From Solirubrobacteraceae bacterium (GTDB taxonomy: Bacteria; Actinomycetota; Thermoleophilia; Solirubrobacterales; Solirubrobacteraceae): DNA of 64,000 nucleotides. Below are positions 16,584 to 24,447 of this stretch, piece after piece. Below the pieces are notes generated by a model. It ran no database searches. It was not told where the DNA came from and worked only from the letters and a program-made list of their open reading frames with translations. Each line of letters begins with the position of its first letter. Position 1 is the first letter of the stretch. The DNA is taken from contig JANWIP010000005.1 in the NCBI GenBank assembly GCA_025449845.1, positions 186,001-250,000 of the forward strand. The letters are read 5' to 3'. Made by a program: the position numbers and the translations under genes.

Positions 16584-17232
16584 GGTTTTCCTCCTGCTCC
16601 AGGCCGCGGCGGCGCTCTGCCCGCTGACACTCGAAGATGAAGCGCACCAGGCGGCGGTGGTCGCCCTCGCCGATCTGCTCGAAGCTGACCGCGCGATGCC
16701 CGCGGGAGTCGGTGCGTACCACCGTGCCCGTGCCCGTGATCGGGGCGCTGCCGGGAGTGGTGGTCAGCCGGAACTCCACCCGCTCGCCGATCTTCAACGT
16801 GTTGGGGCCGGCCAGCAGCATCCCTCCGCCGCTGAGGTCCACCGAGTAGCTGCGCACCGTGCCCTGACTGCCTCCCGTGCACACCATCACCGGGCGTGTG
16901 GCCTTCACGCGCACGTACTCCCGTTCCTGCAGCACCTCGACCGAGCATAGGTCACGAAAGCGCAGCAGGTCGCTGTCCTCAAGCGTCACCGTGCCGCGCA
17001 CACGTACGCGTCCGCGGTGGCTGGCGTACTCCAGCACGATGTCATCAAGGCTGCCTGCGGTGAGGGGACGCTCGGTACGGAACATGACGCCCACCAGCAG
17101 CGAGTCTTGGCTGCTCTCCGCCACGCGTGCCTGGATGCGCTCGCCGGAGTCCCGCACGAGCGTCACCGTCGCGGAGCGCTTGGGCAGCTTCAGGGCATCC
17201 TTGTCGGCGGTGTTTCTGCGCAGAAGTCTCAT
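16576..17232 (-). CDS. PilZ-domain c-di-GMP receptor (YcgR/FlgZ-like)
   Basis: The product has 218 residues: an N-terminal beta-rich YcgR-type domain (to about residue 100), then PilZ. The c-di-GMP motifs are visible: REYVR (RxxxR) in the domain linker and DLSGGGM (D/NxSxxG) about 35 residues later. Such proteins slow the motor or alter stator engagement when c-di-GMP rises. It is encoded directly after flhF in the flagellar operon. The likely source of its ligand within this window is the GGDEF protein at 59737-61044. Confidence 0.9.
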   Translation of the reverse strand: MRLLRRNTADKDALKLPKRSATVTLVRDSGERIQARVAESSQDSLLVGVMFRTERPLTAGSLDDIVLEYASHRGRVRVRGTVTLEDSDLLRFRDLCSVEVLQEREYVRVKATRPVMVCTGGSQGTVRSYSVDLSGGGMLLAGPNTLKIGERVEFRLTTTPGSAPITGTGTVVRTDSRGHRAVSFEQIGEGDHRRLVRFIFECQRAERRRGLEQEENHG

Positions 17233-17251
17233 CTTTGAGGGCTCATTTGAT

Positions 17252-18748
17252 TTATGACAACAAGCGGTCAGCCAAATGGGTCGGGTCGATACGGGTCAGG
17301 CCTCCACGAACACGGCCCCGATCCAACAGATATTCGGGCGCGAGCCCGAAGCGGCAGGCAGCCTCGACGGCCACGCCGATCTGGTCGGTCTCGTCCGCGT
17401 GGGTGATCGCCATCGCGCTCGCCTGGAGGGGCCGCAGAGCCTCCAGCAGCTGCGCCGCGGCCCTTGCGCCAAGGGTGGCCGGCAGCGCCACCACCACCCT
17501 GTCGGGCTTCAGTTCCTCCAGCACGCCCGCCATCTTGCGGATGCCCGAGCGATCGGCGGGGGAGAGCGGCGGCAGATCGAGTAGCAGCAGTCCGGCTTCG
17601 CGGGCCTGCGCCAATGCCTGTCGTGCGCGCATGGAGGCGATCGCCTCGGGCTCCATGATCTGCGGGCTCAGCAGCATCGCCGGCTCCTCGGCCTCTCCCA
17701 CCAGGGTGATCGTCGCGCAGCTCGCCGGCAGCGAACCCGCCCTGCGGTAGGCACTCAGCAGCGCCGCGCAGCAGCTCGTCTTGCCGCTGCCTCCGGGACC
17801 CACGACTGCCACGGTTGCGCTCTGCGCGAGCAGCAGTGGCGTATGCGGGATGCGCGCGACCACGGCGCCGTGCACGGCCTTCGCCAGGCCGATGCGGGGG
17901 GCGAACGGCAGCCCGTGGGCGATGGCGGCGTCCACCAGCTCGCCCGTCAGCTCCTCGCTCACACCCGCGCCGGTCATGGCTTTTTCGATGCCCATGCGGG
18001 CGCGCCCGCGGCGCGGGACGTCCGGAGCCTGAGCGGCTCGTGGCCGCATGACCTGGAGGTCACTCATCTCACGATCCAGCAGGTCAAGTTCCTCGCCGAG
18101 AGGGCTTGCCGCGGGGGGTTGAGGTGCGGGCGTGGGCAGCGCCTGCTCGGCCTGTACCAGTGCCGAGGCGAAGGTGTCAGCCGTAAGCTCGCGGAACTCG
18201 CCCGGCAGATCCGCGGCGCGGCGCGGGGGGTCCTCAACAATGGACTCAGGCGCGGGCGGGGTGGCGAGGGCCGGCTCAGGTGTGCCTGCGGCGGCGATCG
18301 TGGCCAGCGTGTCGGTCACATAGGCCCCCGCGGGTCGCGCCACGGCGGGCATCGGGGCGAGTGCAGGCGCCCCCGCATGCGTAGAGGCCGCCGGTCGCGG
18401 CATGGGCGGTAACGCCGGCTCGCCCACACCCTCGTCGTAGATGTCGATGCGTGGCGTTCCCGGCTTGGCCTCGACCTCCACGAAGGTGCGCTGGAAGAAA
18501 CCGCCGATGCCGCCCTCAAGCCCGCGCCGGCGGCGCACCACGATCGCGTCGGTACCCAACTCGGCCTCGATGCGCGGGATCAGCTCGTCGATCGAGCGCC
18601 CCCGGTACACACGAAGATCGCCATCGGTGGAGGCTTGCCCGGCGCTTGGGCCACGCGCGCTTGCACCAAGCGCGCTCGCGCCGTGGAGCAAGGCATCTTC
18701 ATCGAGGGGCTGTGGCGGGGCGGTGAGCAGGGCGCTGTGGGTGCTCAT
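17252..18748 (-). CDS. flhF: FlhF, SRP-type GTPase for flagellar placement (variant motifs)
   Basis: The product has 498 residues. The ATG at 18748 overlaps the flhA stop as ATGA. The N-terminal domain contains VYRGRSIDELIPRIEAELG and DAIVVRRRRGLEGGIGGFF, typical of FlhF. A long Pro/Ala-rich linker leads to the N and G domains. The P-loop is VVGPGGSGKTS, close to consensus. The usual DTAG is replaced by DLPPLS and the TKxD specificity motif by THADE, so nucleotide handling may be altered. FlhF positions and nucleates flagella. No FlhG/MinD partner gene is present. Confidence 0.9.
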   Translation of the reverse strand: MSTHSALLTAPPQPLDEDALLHGASALGASARGPSAGQASTDGDLRVYRGRSIDELIPRIEAELGTDAIVVRRRRGLEGGIGGFFQRTFVEVEAKPGTPRIDIYDEGVGEPALPPMPRPAASTHAGAPALAPMPAVARPAGAYVTDTLATIAAAGTPEPALATPPAPESIVEDPPRRAADLPGEFRELTADTFASALVQAEQALPTPAPQPPAASPLGEELDLLDREMSDLQVMRPRAAQAPDVPRRGRARMGIEKAMTGAGVSEELTGELVDAAIAHGLPFAPRIGLAKAVHGAVVARIPHTPLLLAQSATVAVVGPGGSGKTSCCAALLSAYRRAGSLPASCATITLVGEAEEPAMLLSPQIMEPEAIASMRARQALAQAREAGLLLLDLPPLSPADRSGIRKMAGVLEELKPDRVVVALPATLGARAAAQLLEALRPLQASAMAITHADETDQIGVAVEAACRFGLAPEYLLDRGRVRGGLTRIDPTHLADRLLS

Positions 18749-20838
18749 GCGTGGATGACTCCAATCGTTTCGACGTTGATGCCCGGCGCGATCTCGTTGT
18801 AGGAGCACACCGGGAGGTGGGGCTGGGCCTGGGCGATCAGCCTGCGCAGATGGCGGCGCACGCGCGCGCTGCACAGCAGGACGGGCCCTCGCCCGCCTGC
18901 GGTTCCCCGCGCGGTGGCGTGCTCTACCTGGGCTCGCAGCGCGCCGACGATGGCATGCGCGCGCGGCGGGTCCATCGCCAGGTACTCGCCGTCTGTGGTC
19001 TGGGTGATCGAGGTGGCCACCTCCTGCTCGATCGCAGGATCCAGGGTGATCGCCTGCAAACGCAGCTGCTCGTCCAGGTGCGGAGCGGTGATGGCGCGTC
19101 CCAACGCCTGGCGGGCATACTCCGAGAGCAGGCTCGTGTCCCGTGTTATTCGTGCCTTGTCCCCGATCGCCTCCACGATCGTGCCCAGATCGCGGATCGC
19201 CAGACCTTCGCTGAGCAGCGACTGCAGCACGCGCTGGATCTCGCCCAGCGACAGCAGCTCCGGTACGACCTCCTCGACGACCGCCGCATTGGTCTCCTTC
19301 AGCTGCTCCAGCAGCGCCTTGACGTCCTGGCGCGTCAACAGCTCCGCGGCGTGAGCCCTGATGGTCTCCGTCAGGTGCGTGACGACCACCGACTCGGCAT
19401 CGACCACCGTGTAGCCCATCGACTCGGCCTCCGCGCGCGCGGACTCGTGCACCCACGTCGCGGGCAGCCCGAAGGCCGGCTCGGTGGTGGGGATGCCCTG
19501 CAGGGTGCCCACGGCATCGCCGGGGTCCATCGCCAACAGGTGCCCGGGCATGATCCGCCCGCGCGTCACCTCGCTGCCGCGCACCTTCACCGCATACTCG
19601 TGGCTCTCCATGCCTAGCTCGTCGTGGATGCGCACCGCCGGGATCAACACACCCAGCTCGCCCGCGATCTGGCGGCGGATCTGGCTGACACGGCGCAGCA
19701 GCGCGCCGCCGCCGCTGCCGTCCACCAGCGGCACGAGCCCGAAGCCGATCGCCAACTCCAAGGCGTCCAGCGGGGTGCGCTCGGTGCTGTCGCCCTCGGC
19801 GGGCGGTAAGGCGGCCTGCGCGCCCGCCGCCAGCGTGGCGGGGTGGGCGGGGTGGGCGGGATCCCATCCCTCCTCGCCAGGCATCCCATTGCGCACGGCC
19901 CAACCGATCGCACCGAAGATCGCGGCGATCATCAGAAATGGCAGCTTGGGCAGTCCCGGCACGAGTGCGAATAGGCCGATCACCACGGCGGCGACCATCG
20001 GCGCCTTGCGCTGGCGCAGGATCTGCCCCGCGATGTCCGAGCCCAGGTCGCGTTCGGAGGATGAGCGCGTGACGATGATGCCGGTCGCCACTGAGATCAG
20101 CAGCGCCGGTATCTGTGCGGCCAGGCCATCGCCGACGGTCAGCAGCGAGAAGCGTTGAGCGGCTTCGGCGAAGCTCAGATGGTGTTGGGCCACACCCACC
20201 ACGATGCCGCCGACGAGGTTGATGGAGGTAATGATCAGGGCCGCCATCGCATCGCCCTTGACGAACTTGGAGGCGCCGTCCATCGCCCCGTAGAAGTCGG
20301 CTTCGCGTGAAATCTCCGAGCGTCGCGCCCGCGCCTCATCGTCGGTGATCAGCCCCGCATTCAGATCGGCGTCGATCGCCATCTGCTTGCCCGGCATCGC
20401 GTCCAGCGTGAAGCGTGCTCCCACCTCCGCCACGCGCCCCGCGCCGTTGGTCACCACCACGAACTGGATAACCACCAGGATCAGGAAGATCACAAGGCCC
20501 ACCACGACGTTGCCGCCGACGACGAACTGCCCGAAGGACTTCACCACGCTGCCGGCTTCGCCATTGGTGAGGATCAAACGTGTGACCGACACGTTGATCG
20601 CCAGGCGGAACATTGTTGTCAGCAGCAACAGTGAGGGGAAGGCCGCGAAGTCGAGCGCCTTATTCAGGTACATCGTCGCCACCACGATCGTCAGGGCGGC
20701 GGAGATGTTGATGGTGATCAGCAGGTCCAGCAGCATCGGCGGCAGCGGCACGACGAGCATCGTCACCACCATCACCACCGCTACCGCCGCCAGCAGATCG
20801 GTGTGCTTCAAAAGTCGGCGTACGATCTCGCTGTTCAT
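18745..20838 (-). CDS. flhA: FlhA, export gate of the flagellar type III system
   Basis: The product has 697 residues from the ATG at 20838, with AGGAGG eight bases upstream. Eight membrane helices fill the first half, including the FHIPEP-type region (LNKALDFAAFPSLLLLTTMFR and the cytoplasmic loop GARFTLDAMPGKQMAIDADL). The C-terminal half is the cytoplasmic nonameric ring that docks chaperone-substrate complexes. It is the largest gene of the fliO-P-Q-R-flhB-flhA-flhF run. Confidence 0.97.
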   Translation of the reverse strand: MNSEIVRRLLKHTDLLAAVAVVMVVTMLVVPLPPMLLDLLITINISAALTIVVATMYLNKALDFAAFPSLLLLTTMFRLAINVSVTRLILTNGEAGSVVKSFGQFVVGGNVVVGLVIFLILVVIQFVVVTNGAGRVAEVGARFTLDAMPGKQMAIDADLNAGLITDDEARARRSEISREADFYGAMDGASKFVKGDAMAALIITSINLVGGIVVGVAQHHLSFAEAAQRFSLLTVGDGLAAQIPALLISVATGIIVTRSSSERDLGSDIAGQILRQRKAPMVAAVVIGLFALVPGLPKLPFLMIAAIFGAIGWAVRNGMPGEEGWDPAHPAHPATLAAGAQAALPPAEGDSTERTPLDALELAIGFGLVPLVDGSGGGALLRRVSQIRRQIAGELGVLIPAVRIHDELGMESHEYAVKVRGSEVTRGRIMPGHLLAMDPGDAVGTLQGIPTTEPAFGLPATWVHESARAEAESMGYTVVDAESVVVTHLTETIRAHAAELLTRQDVKALLEQLKETNAAVVEEVVPELLSLGEIQRVLQSLLSEGLAIRDLGTIVEAIGDKARITRDTSLLSEYARQALGRAITAPHLDEQLRLQAITLDPAIEQEVATSITQTTDGEYLAMDPPRAHAIVGALRAQVEHATARGTAGGRGPVLLCSARVRRHLRRLIAQAQPHLPVCSYNEIAPGINVETIGVIHA

Positions 20839-20933
20839 CGCCCGTCCCTCCTGTCGATGAGACGGTTTTGAAAACCATTGAAGAAAGGCCTCCGCCTGGC
20901 GGCTCCGGCGTGTGGGTCGCGCACAGCGTTCAT
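20835..20933 (-). CDS. Micro-ORF bridging flhB and flhA (32 residues)
   Basis: An ATG at 20933 overlaps the flhB stop (ATGA). The frame stays open for 32 codons (MNAVRDPHAGAARRRPFF... to DRRDGR) and its TGA overlaps the flhA ATG (ATGA). The peptide is basic and matches nothing I know. It may exist to keep ribosomes moving between the two genes. flhA also has its own strong ribosome site, so the frame could be accidental. Confidence 0.4.
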   Translation of the reverse strand: MNAVRDPHAGAARRRPFFNGFQNRLIDRRDGR

Positions 20934-22000
20934 ACCGCCTGCCTCCTACGCGCTGCCAACCGGTACACGAACGCCAGCACCTGGGCCACGGCGGCATACA
21001 ACTCCTCCGGGATCACCTGGCCGATCTCGGTGGAGCTGTGCAGGGCGCGTGCCAGCGGCGGGTCGGGCACGATCGGCACGTCGTTCTCCTCCGCCACGCG
21101 CCTGATCTGCGCGGCGATCAGGTCCTGGCCCTTGGCCACGACCTCGGGCGCCAGCTTCGCGCCGTCATAGCGCAGCGCGACGGCGTAGTGGGTGGGGTTC
21201 GTGACCACCACATCGGCCTCGGGCACCGCTGCCATCATGCGCGCTCGCGCTGCCTGCATCTGGCGGCGACGCAGGGCACCGCGCACCTCGGCCGAGACGC
21301 CGTACTGGCGCAGCTCGTCCTTGACCTCCTGCTTGGTCATGCGGATCTGCTTCGAGTGCCGGTGGCGCTGCCAGGCAAGGTCGATCGCGCCGATCGCCAG
21401 ATAGGCGAAGGCCGCATGCTGGGCGATGCCCATCGCGCGGCTTCCCATCATCTTGCCCAGGGCAGTCGGGGTGATGCCCACCAGCGAGGCCAGATTGCCC
21501 ATGCCCGGCAGCAGCGCCAGCGCTGCCACTCCCGCGACGGCTGACACCTTGGTCACGGCCTTCAGCGCCTCGAAGATCACGTTGGGACCCAGCAGGTTGC
21601 GCATCCCCGATATCGGGTTGATGCGCCGGAAGTCCGGCGCCAGCGCCTTGGGCGAAGGGTGAAAACCCACCTGCGCCACGCCAGCCAGCAGGCCCGTGGC
21701 CATGCAGATGCCGGCGATCGGCCCCACCGTGACGAGCATCGTCTGCAGCACCTCGTGGAGCAGTTCCTGCAGGCCCGCCGTGGAGGTGGCCTGGCTGGGG
21801 TGCGCGATCTGCGCGAGGATGCGCCGGAACGATTCTGCGCCCGCATTGACGATGCCCGGCCCCAGGATGCTCAGGCCGAACAGCCCGGCCACCAGCACCA
21901 AGGAGCCGCCGGCGTCGGAGGAGCGCGCCACCTGTCCCTTCTCGCGTGCCTGCTCGCGGCGTTTGGGCGTGGCCTTCTCGGTGCGGTCGTGTTGAGCCAT
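20930..22000 (-). CDS. flhB: FlhB, substrate-specificity switch of flagellar export
   Basis: The product has 356 residues. The N-terminus (EKATPKRREQAREKGQVARS) is typical. Four membrane helices follow, then the cytoplasmic domain with the autocleavage motif NPTH at residues 268-271 in VVVTNPTHYAVAL. FlhB cleaves between N and P and switches export from rod/hook to filament substrates. It starts 12 bases after fliR. Confidence 0.97.
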   Translation of the reverse strand: MAQHDRTEKATPKRREQAREKGQVARSSDAGGSLVLVAGLFGLSILGPGIVNAGAESFRRILAQIAHPSQATSTAGLQELLHEVLQTMLVTVGPIAGICMATGLLAGVAQVGFHPSPKALAPDFRRINPISGMRNLLGPNVIFEALKAVTKVSAVAGVAALALLPGMGNLASLVGITPTALGKMMGSRAMGIAQHAAFAYLAIGAIDLAWQRHRHSKQIRMTKQEVKDELRQYGVSAEVRGALRRRQMQAARARMMAAVPEADVVVTNPTHYAVALRYDGAKLAPEVVAKGQDLIAAQIRRVAEENDVPIVPDPPLARALHSSTEIGQVIPEELYAAVAQVLAFVYRLAARRRQAV

Positions 22001-22012
22001 GTCCCAGAGGTC

Positions 22013-22792
22013 CTATGCGACGTGCAGGGCGCCCAGAGCGGCCCCCACACTGGTCGAAAGTTGTTCGGACATCCATCCCGCCAGGAACGGCATCGAGGCG
22101 CCGACGATCAGCAGCGCCACCACCACCTTGGCGGGAAAGCCCACGGCGAAGACGCTTATCTGTGGCACGACCCGCGAGACCACGCCGAAGGCCACGTCGG
22201 TGATCAGCAGCGCGATCACCACCGGCGCGGCAACCTCCAGGGTCGCCGCGAACACGCCGGTGAACATGTGCTCGGCACCACCTATCAGCGAGGTGAGCTG
22301 TGGCGCCGAGGTCAGCGGAACGAGTTGAAAGGTGCGCGCGAGACCGCGCAGCGTCCACGCGTCCCCGCCGATGGCCAGGAAGATCAAGGTGCCGACCAAG
22401 GAGTAGAACCCGGTCAGCACACCCCCCTGGTTGCCATCTATTGGGTCGATCAGGCCGCCGTAGGAGAAGCCGGACTGGATGTCCGCCAGCGACCCCGCCG
22501 ACTCCACTGCGGCGAATAGCGCGGCCAGCGCGAAGGCGAAGCCGAAGCCCACCAGCAAACCCTCAAGCACGAGGCCCGCCAGCGCTAGCGCGTCGCTTGG
22601 TACGTGCTGACCCTGCAGGGCCACCGGCGCCAGCCCGATCGAGATCGCCACCGCGATGATTCCGCGCACGTGCGGGGGGATCATCTTCGAGGAGAACAGG
22701 GGCGCCAGGAAGAACAGCGGCGTGATCCGCGCCAGCACCAGGATGAAGCCGGCCAGCTCGTTGCCCGCCAGCTGTTCGAGCAGGTGATTCAC
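22013..22792 (-). CDS. fliR: FliR, export gate membrane protein
   Basis: The product has 259 residues from a GTG at 22792, with several hydrophobic helices: FILVLARITPLFFLAPLFSS near the N-terminus, then IIAVAISIGLAPVAL and LVLEGLLVGFGFAFALAALF. It forms the FliPQR gate complex at the base of the export channel. Its GTG overlaps the stop of an 11-codon micro-ORF that itself begins on the fliQ stop. Confidence 0.95.
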   Translation of the reverse strand: MNHLLEQLAGNELAGFILVLARITPLFFLAPLFSSKMIPPHVRGIIAVAISIGLAPVALQGQHVPSDALALAGLVLEGLLVGFGFAFALAALFAAVESAGSLADIQSGFSYGGLIDPIDGNQGGVLTGFYSLVGTLIFLAIGGDAWTLRGLARTFQLVPLTSAPQLTSLIGGAEHMFTGVFAATLEVAAPVVIALLITDVAFGVVSRVVPQISVFAVGFPAKVVVALLIVGASMPFLAGWMSEQLSTSVGAALGALHVA

Positions 22793-22824
22793 AGGGCCGC
22801 CGATGTCAGGGTGAACGCCGTCAT
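22789..22824 (-). CDS. Micro-ORF bridging fliQ and fliR (11 residues)
   Basis: ATG at 22824-22822 overlaps the fliQ stop (TGATG). The frame reads MTAFTLTSAAL and its TGA overlaps the fliR GTG (GTGA). It fills exactly the 31-base gap between two genes of one complex, suggesting translational hand-over. No ribosome site of its own is visible. Confidence 0.4.
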   Translation of the reverse strand: MTAFTLTSAAL

Positions 22825-23096
22825 CACGAGCCCACCAGTGTCGGAATGGAGGTGTAGAGGTTGGTGGTGTAGGACACCAGCTGTCCCAGCATCCACGGCC
22901 CCAGCAGCACCACCACGACCGCGATGCCCACGATCTTGGGTATCAGCGTGAGGCTCTGCTCCTGGATCTGCGTGACGGCCTGGAAGATGCTCACCAGCAG
23001 ACCGACGACCAATCCCACCAGCAGCAGGGGGCCGGCGACCTTCAACGCCAGGCTCATGGCCTGCGAGGCGAGGTTGACGACTGTGTCCTGATTCAT
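22824..23096 (-). CDS. fliQ: FliQ, export gate membrane protein
   Basis: The product has 90 residues with two hydrophobic helices (LKVAGPLLLVGLVVGLLVSI and VVVVLLGPWML) joined by FQAVTQIQEQSLTLIPKI, the conserved FliQ loop. Four copies surround FliP5-FliR1 in the gate. AGGAGA lies five bases before the ATG, nine bases after fliP. Confidence 0.96.
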   Translation of the reverse strand: MNQDTVVNLASQAMSLALKVAGPLLLVGLVVGLLVSIFQAVTQIQEQSLTLIPKIVGIAVVVVLLGPWMLGQLVSYTTNLYTSIPTLVGS

Positions 23097-23105
23097 CTCA
23101 TTCTC

Positions 23106-23756
23106 CTAGTGAAAGCTCTGCACGAGCGCTTTGATGACCAGATCCCAGCCGTCCACCAGCACGAACAGCAGCACCTTGAAAGGCAGCGAGATGAACGTCG
23201 GCGGCAGCATGATCATGCCCATGCTCATCAGCGTCGAAGAGACGATCAGGTCGATGATCAAGAACGGCAGGAAGATCAAGAAGCCGATCTGAAAGGCGCT
23301 CTTCAGCTCGGAGACGATGAACGCCGGGATCAGTACCTCGGTCGGCACTTCCGCGCGCGTCTTGGGCGGCTTGGCGTGCGCGAGATCGATGAACAACGAG
23401 ATGTCCTGCACGCGGGTCTGGCGAAACATGAACTGGCGCAGCGGTTCCTCCGCGCGCGCGATCGCGGTGGTGGTGTTGATGTGGTGGGCCGCAAGCGGTT
23501 CGATCGCATCGCGCTTGATCTGGCTCACAGTCGGGGCCATCACGAAGATCGTCAGGAACAGCGCGATGCCCACCAGCACCTGGTTGGGCGGTGCGTTGGC
23601 GGTGCCCACGGCCGTGCGGATGAAACCCAGCACGATCAGAATGCGGCTGAAGCCGGTGACGGTGAAGAGCATCGCCGGCACCAGCGTCAGGCCGCCCATC
23701 AGCAGCAGGATTTGAACGGCGTTCGAGGAGTTCAGGTTCACTTGCGCACCGTCCAT
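23106..23756 (-). CDS. fliP: FliP, export gate membrane protein
   Basis: The product has 216 residues with the family motifs FSRILIVLGFIRTAVGTA and LIPAFIVSELKSAFQIGFLI. The ATG at 23756 lies 19 bases inside fliO; an in-frame GTG at 23741 would give the 4-base overlap usual in this cluster. The protein has only a short extracytoplasmic start and no long signal peptide. It pentamerises to form the core of the export gate. Confidence 0.97.
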   Translation of the reverse strand: MDGAQVNLNSSNAVQILLLMGGLTLVPAMLFTVTGFSRILIVLGFIRTAVGTANAPPNQVLVGIALFLTIFVMAPTVSQIKRDAIEPLAAHHINTTTAIARAEEPLRQFMFRQTRVQDISLFIDLAHAKPPKTRAEVPTEVLIPAFIVSELKSAFQIGFLIFLPFLIIDLIVSSTLMSMGMIMLPPTFISLPFKVLLFVLVDGWDLVIKALVQSFH

Positions 23757-24322
23757 TCGCGCAGGCGATCCAACGCGCTGCGACCATGGCCGGGAATCTG
23801 GATCGCGGCGCGGCCGGGATCGGGGTGGCGGTCAGGGTGCTGCTGATCCTCCCCGTCCTCCCCAAGTAGCCCCGCCTCGCGCGCCTGCTCCTCGCTGTAG
23901 CGATAGATCGGCATCACGCCCTGCTCGGCGCTGCCCACCACGAGGTGGTCGCTGCCGGCGCGCACCAGGTGCAGTGAGCGACCCGAGCCCAGCGGCAGCG
24001 TGGCCACGTTCTCGAGCCCCTCGCCCGCCGAGCGCGTCTCGCGCCCGGACTTCACCTGCTTGAGGATCCACGTCAGCCCCCAGATGACCGCGATCACGAT
24101 CAACAACCCCACGATCGTGCGCACGATGCTGGGGCCACTCGAGCTGGTGTGCGTACCGACCTTCGAGGGGGTGAGGTTCAGCGGTGTGCTTTCGCCGCCC
24201 CCGGCCTGCTTGGTGGCAGGAGTGAACGCCTGCGCAAGTGTGGCAGGGGCCAGCACCAACACGGCAAGCGTGAAGATGGCGACCCGTACGGTCGCTCGCG
24301 AAAGCGGGAAGGACTTGGTCAT
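23738..24322 (-). CDS. fliO: FliO, export gate assembly factor
   Basis: The product has 194 residues: a cleavable signal peptide (to about TLAQA), a short Thr/Ser-rich outer segment, one membrane helix (IVRTIVGLLIVIAVIWGLTW) and a cytoplasmic FliO domain (ENVATLPLGSGRSLHLVRAG). FliO assists FliP ring assembly. It is first in the fliO-flhF run and has its own sigma-28-type promoter in the unusually large gap after fliM. Confidence 0.9.
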   Translation of the reverse strand: MTKSFPLSRATVRVAIFTLAVLVLAPATLAQAFTPATKQAGGGESTPLNLTPSKVGTHTSSSGPSIVRTIVGLLIVIAVIWGLTWILKQVKSGRETRSAGEGLENVATLPLGSGRSLHLVRAGSDHLVVGSAEQGVMPIYRYSEEQAREAGLLGEDGEDQQHPDRHPDPGRAAIQIPGHGRSALDRLREWTVRK

Positions 24323-24354
24323 CGAGGGACGACTCCGAGGGAGAGTCGCCCGGT

Positions 24355-24381
24355 TTATCGACGCCCATCAGGCGGGCTTTA
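24355..24381 (-). promoter_or_regulatory. sigma-28-type promoter upstream of fliO
   Basis: TAAA (24378-24381), exactly 15 bases, then GTCGATAA (24355-24362): a full -35 match and 7 of 8 for the -10. It lies 33 bases before the fliO start, inside the 125-base gap between fliM and fliO, the largest gap in this stretch of the cluster. Confidence 0.75.
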
Positions 24382-24447
24382 GAGGAGCGCGCGGGCTTGC
24401 AGAACTCTCCTCATCCCGCCTCATTCAGAAGGTCCGGCAAAGGCTTC

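Noticed and set aside
18749-19903. Upstream extension of flhF to 883 residues
   Set aside because: It lies antisense-free but out of frame within flhA and is Arg/Gly-rich nonsense; the ATGA overlap at 18748 marks the true start.
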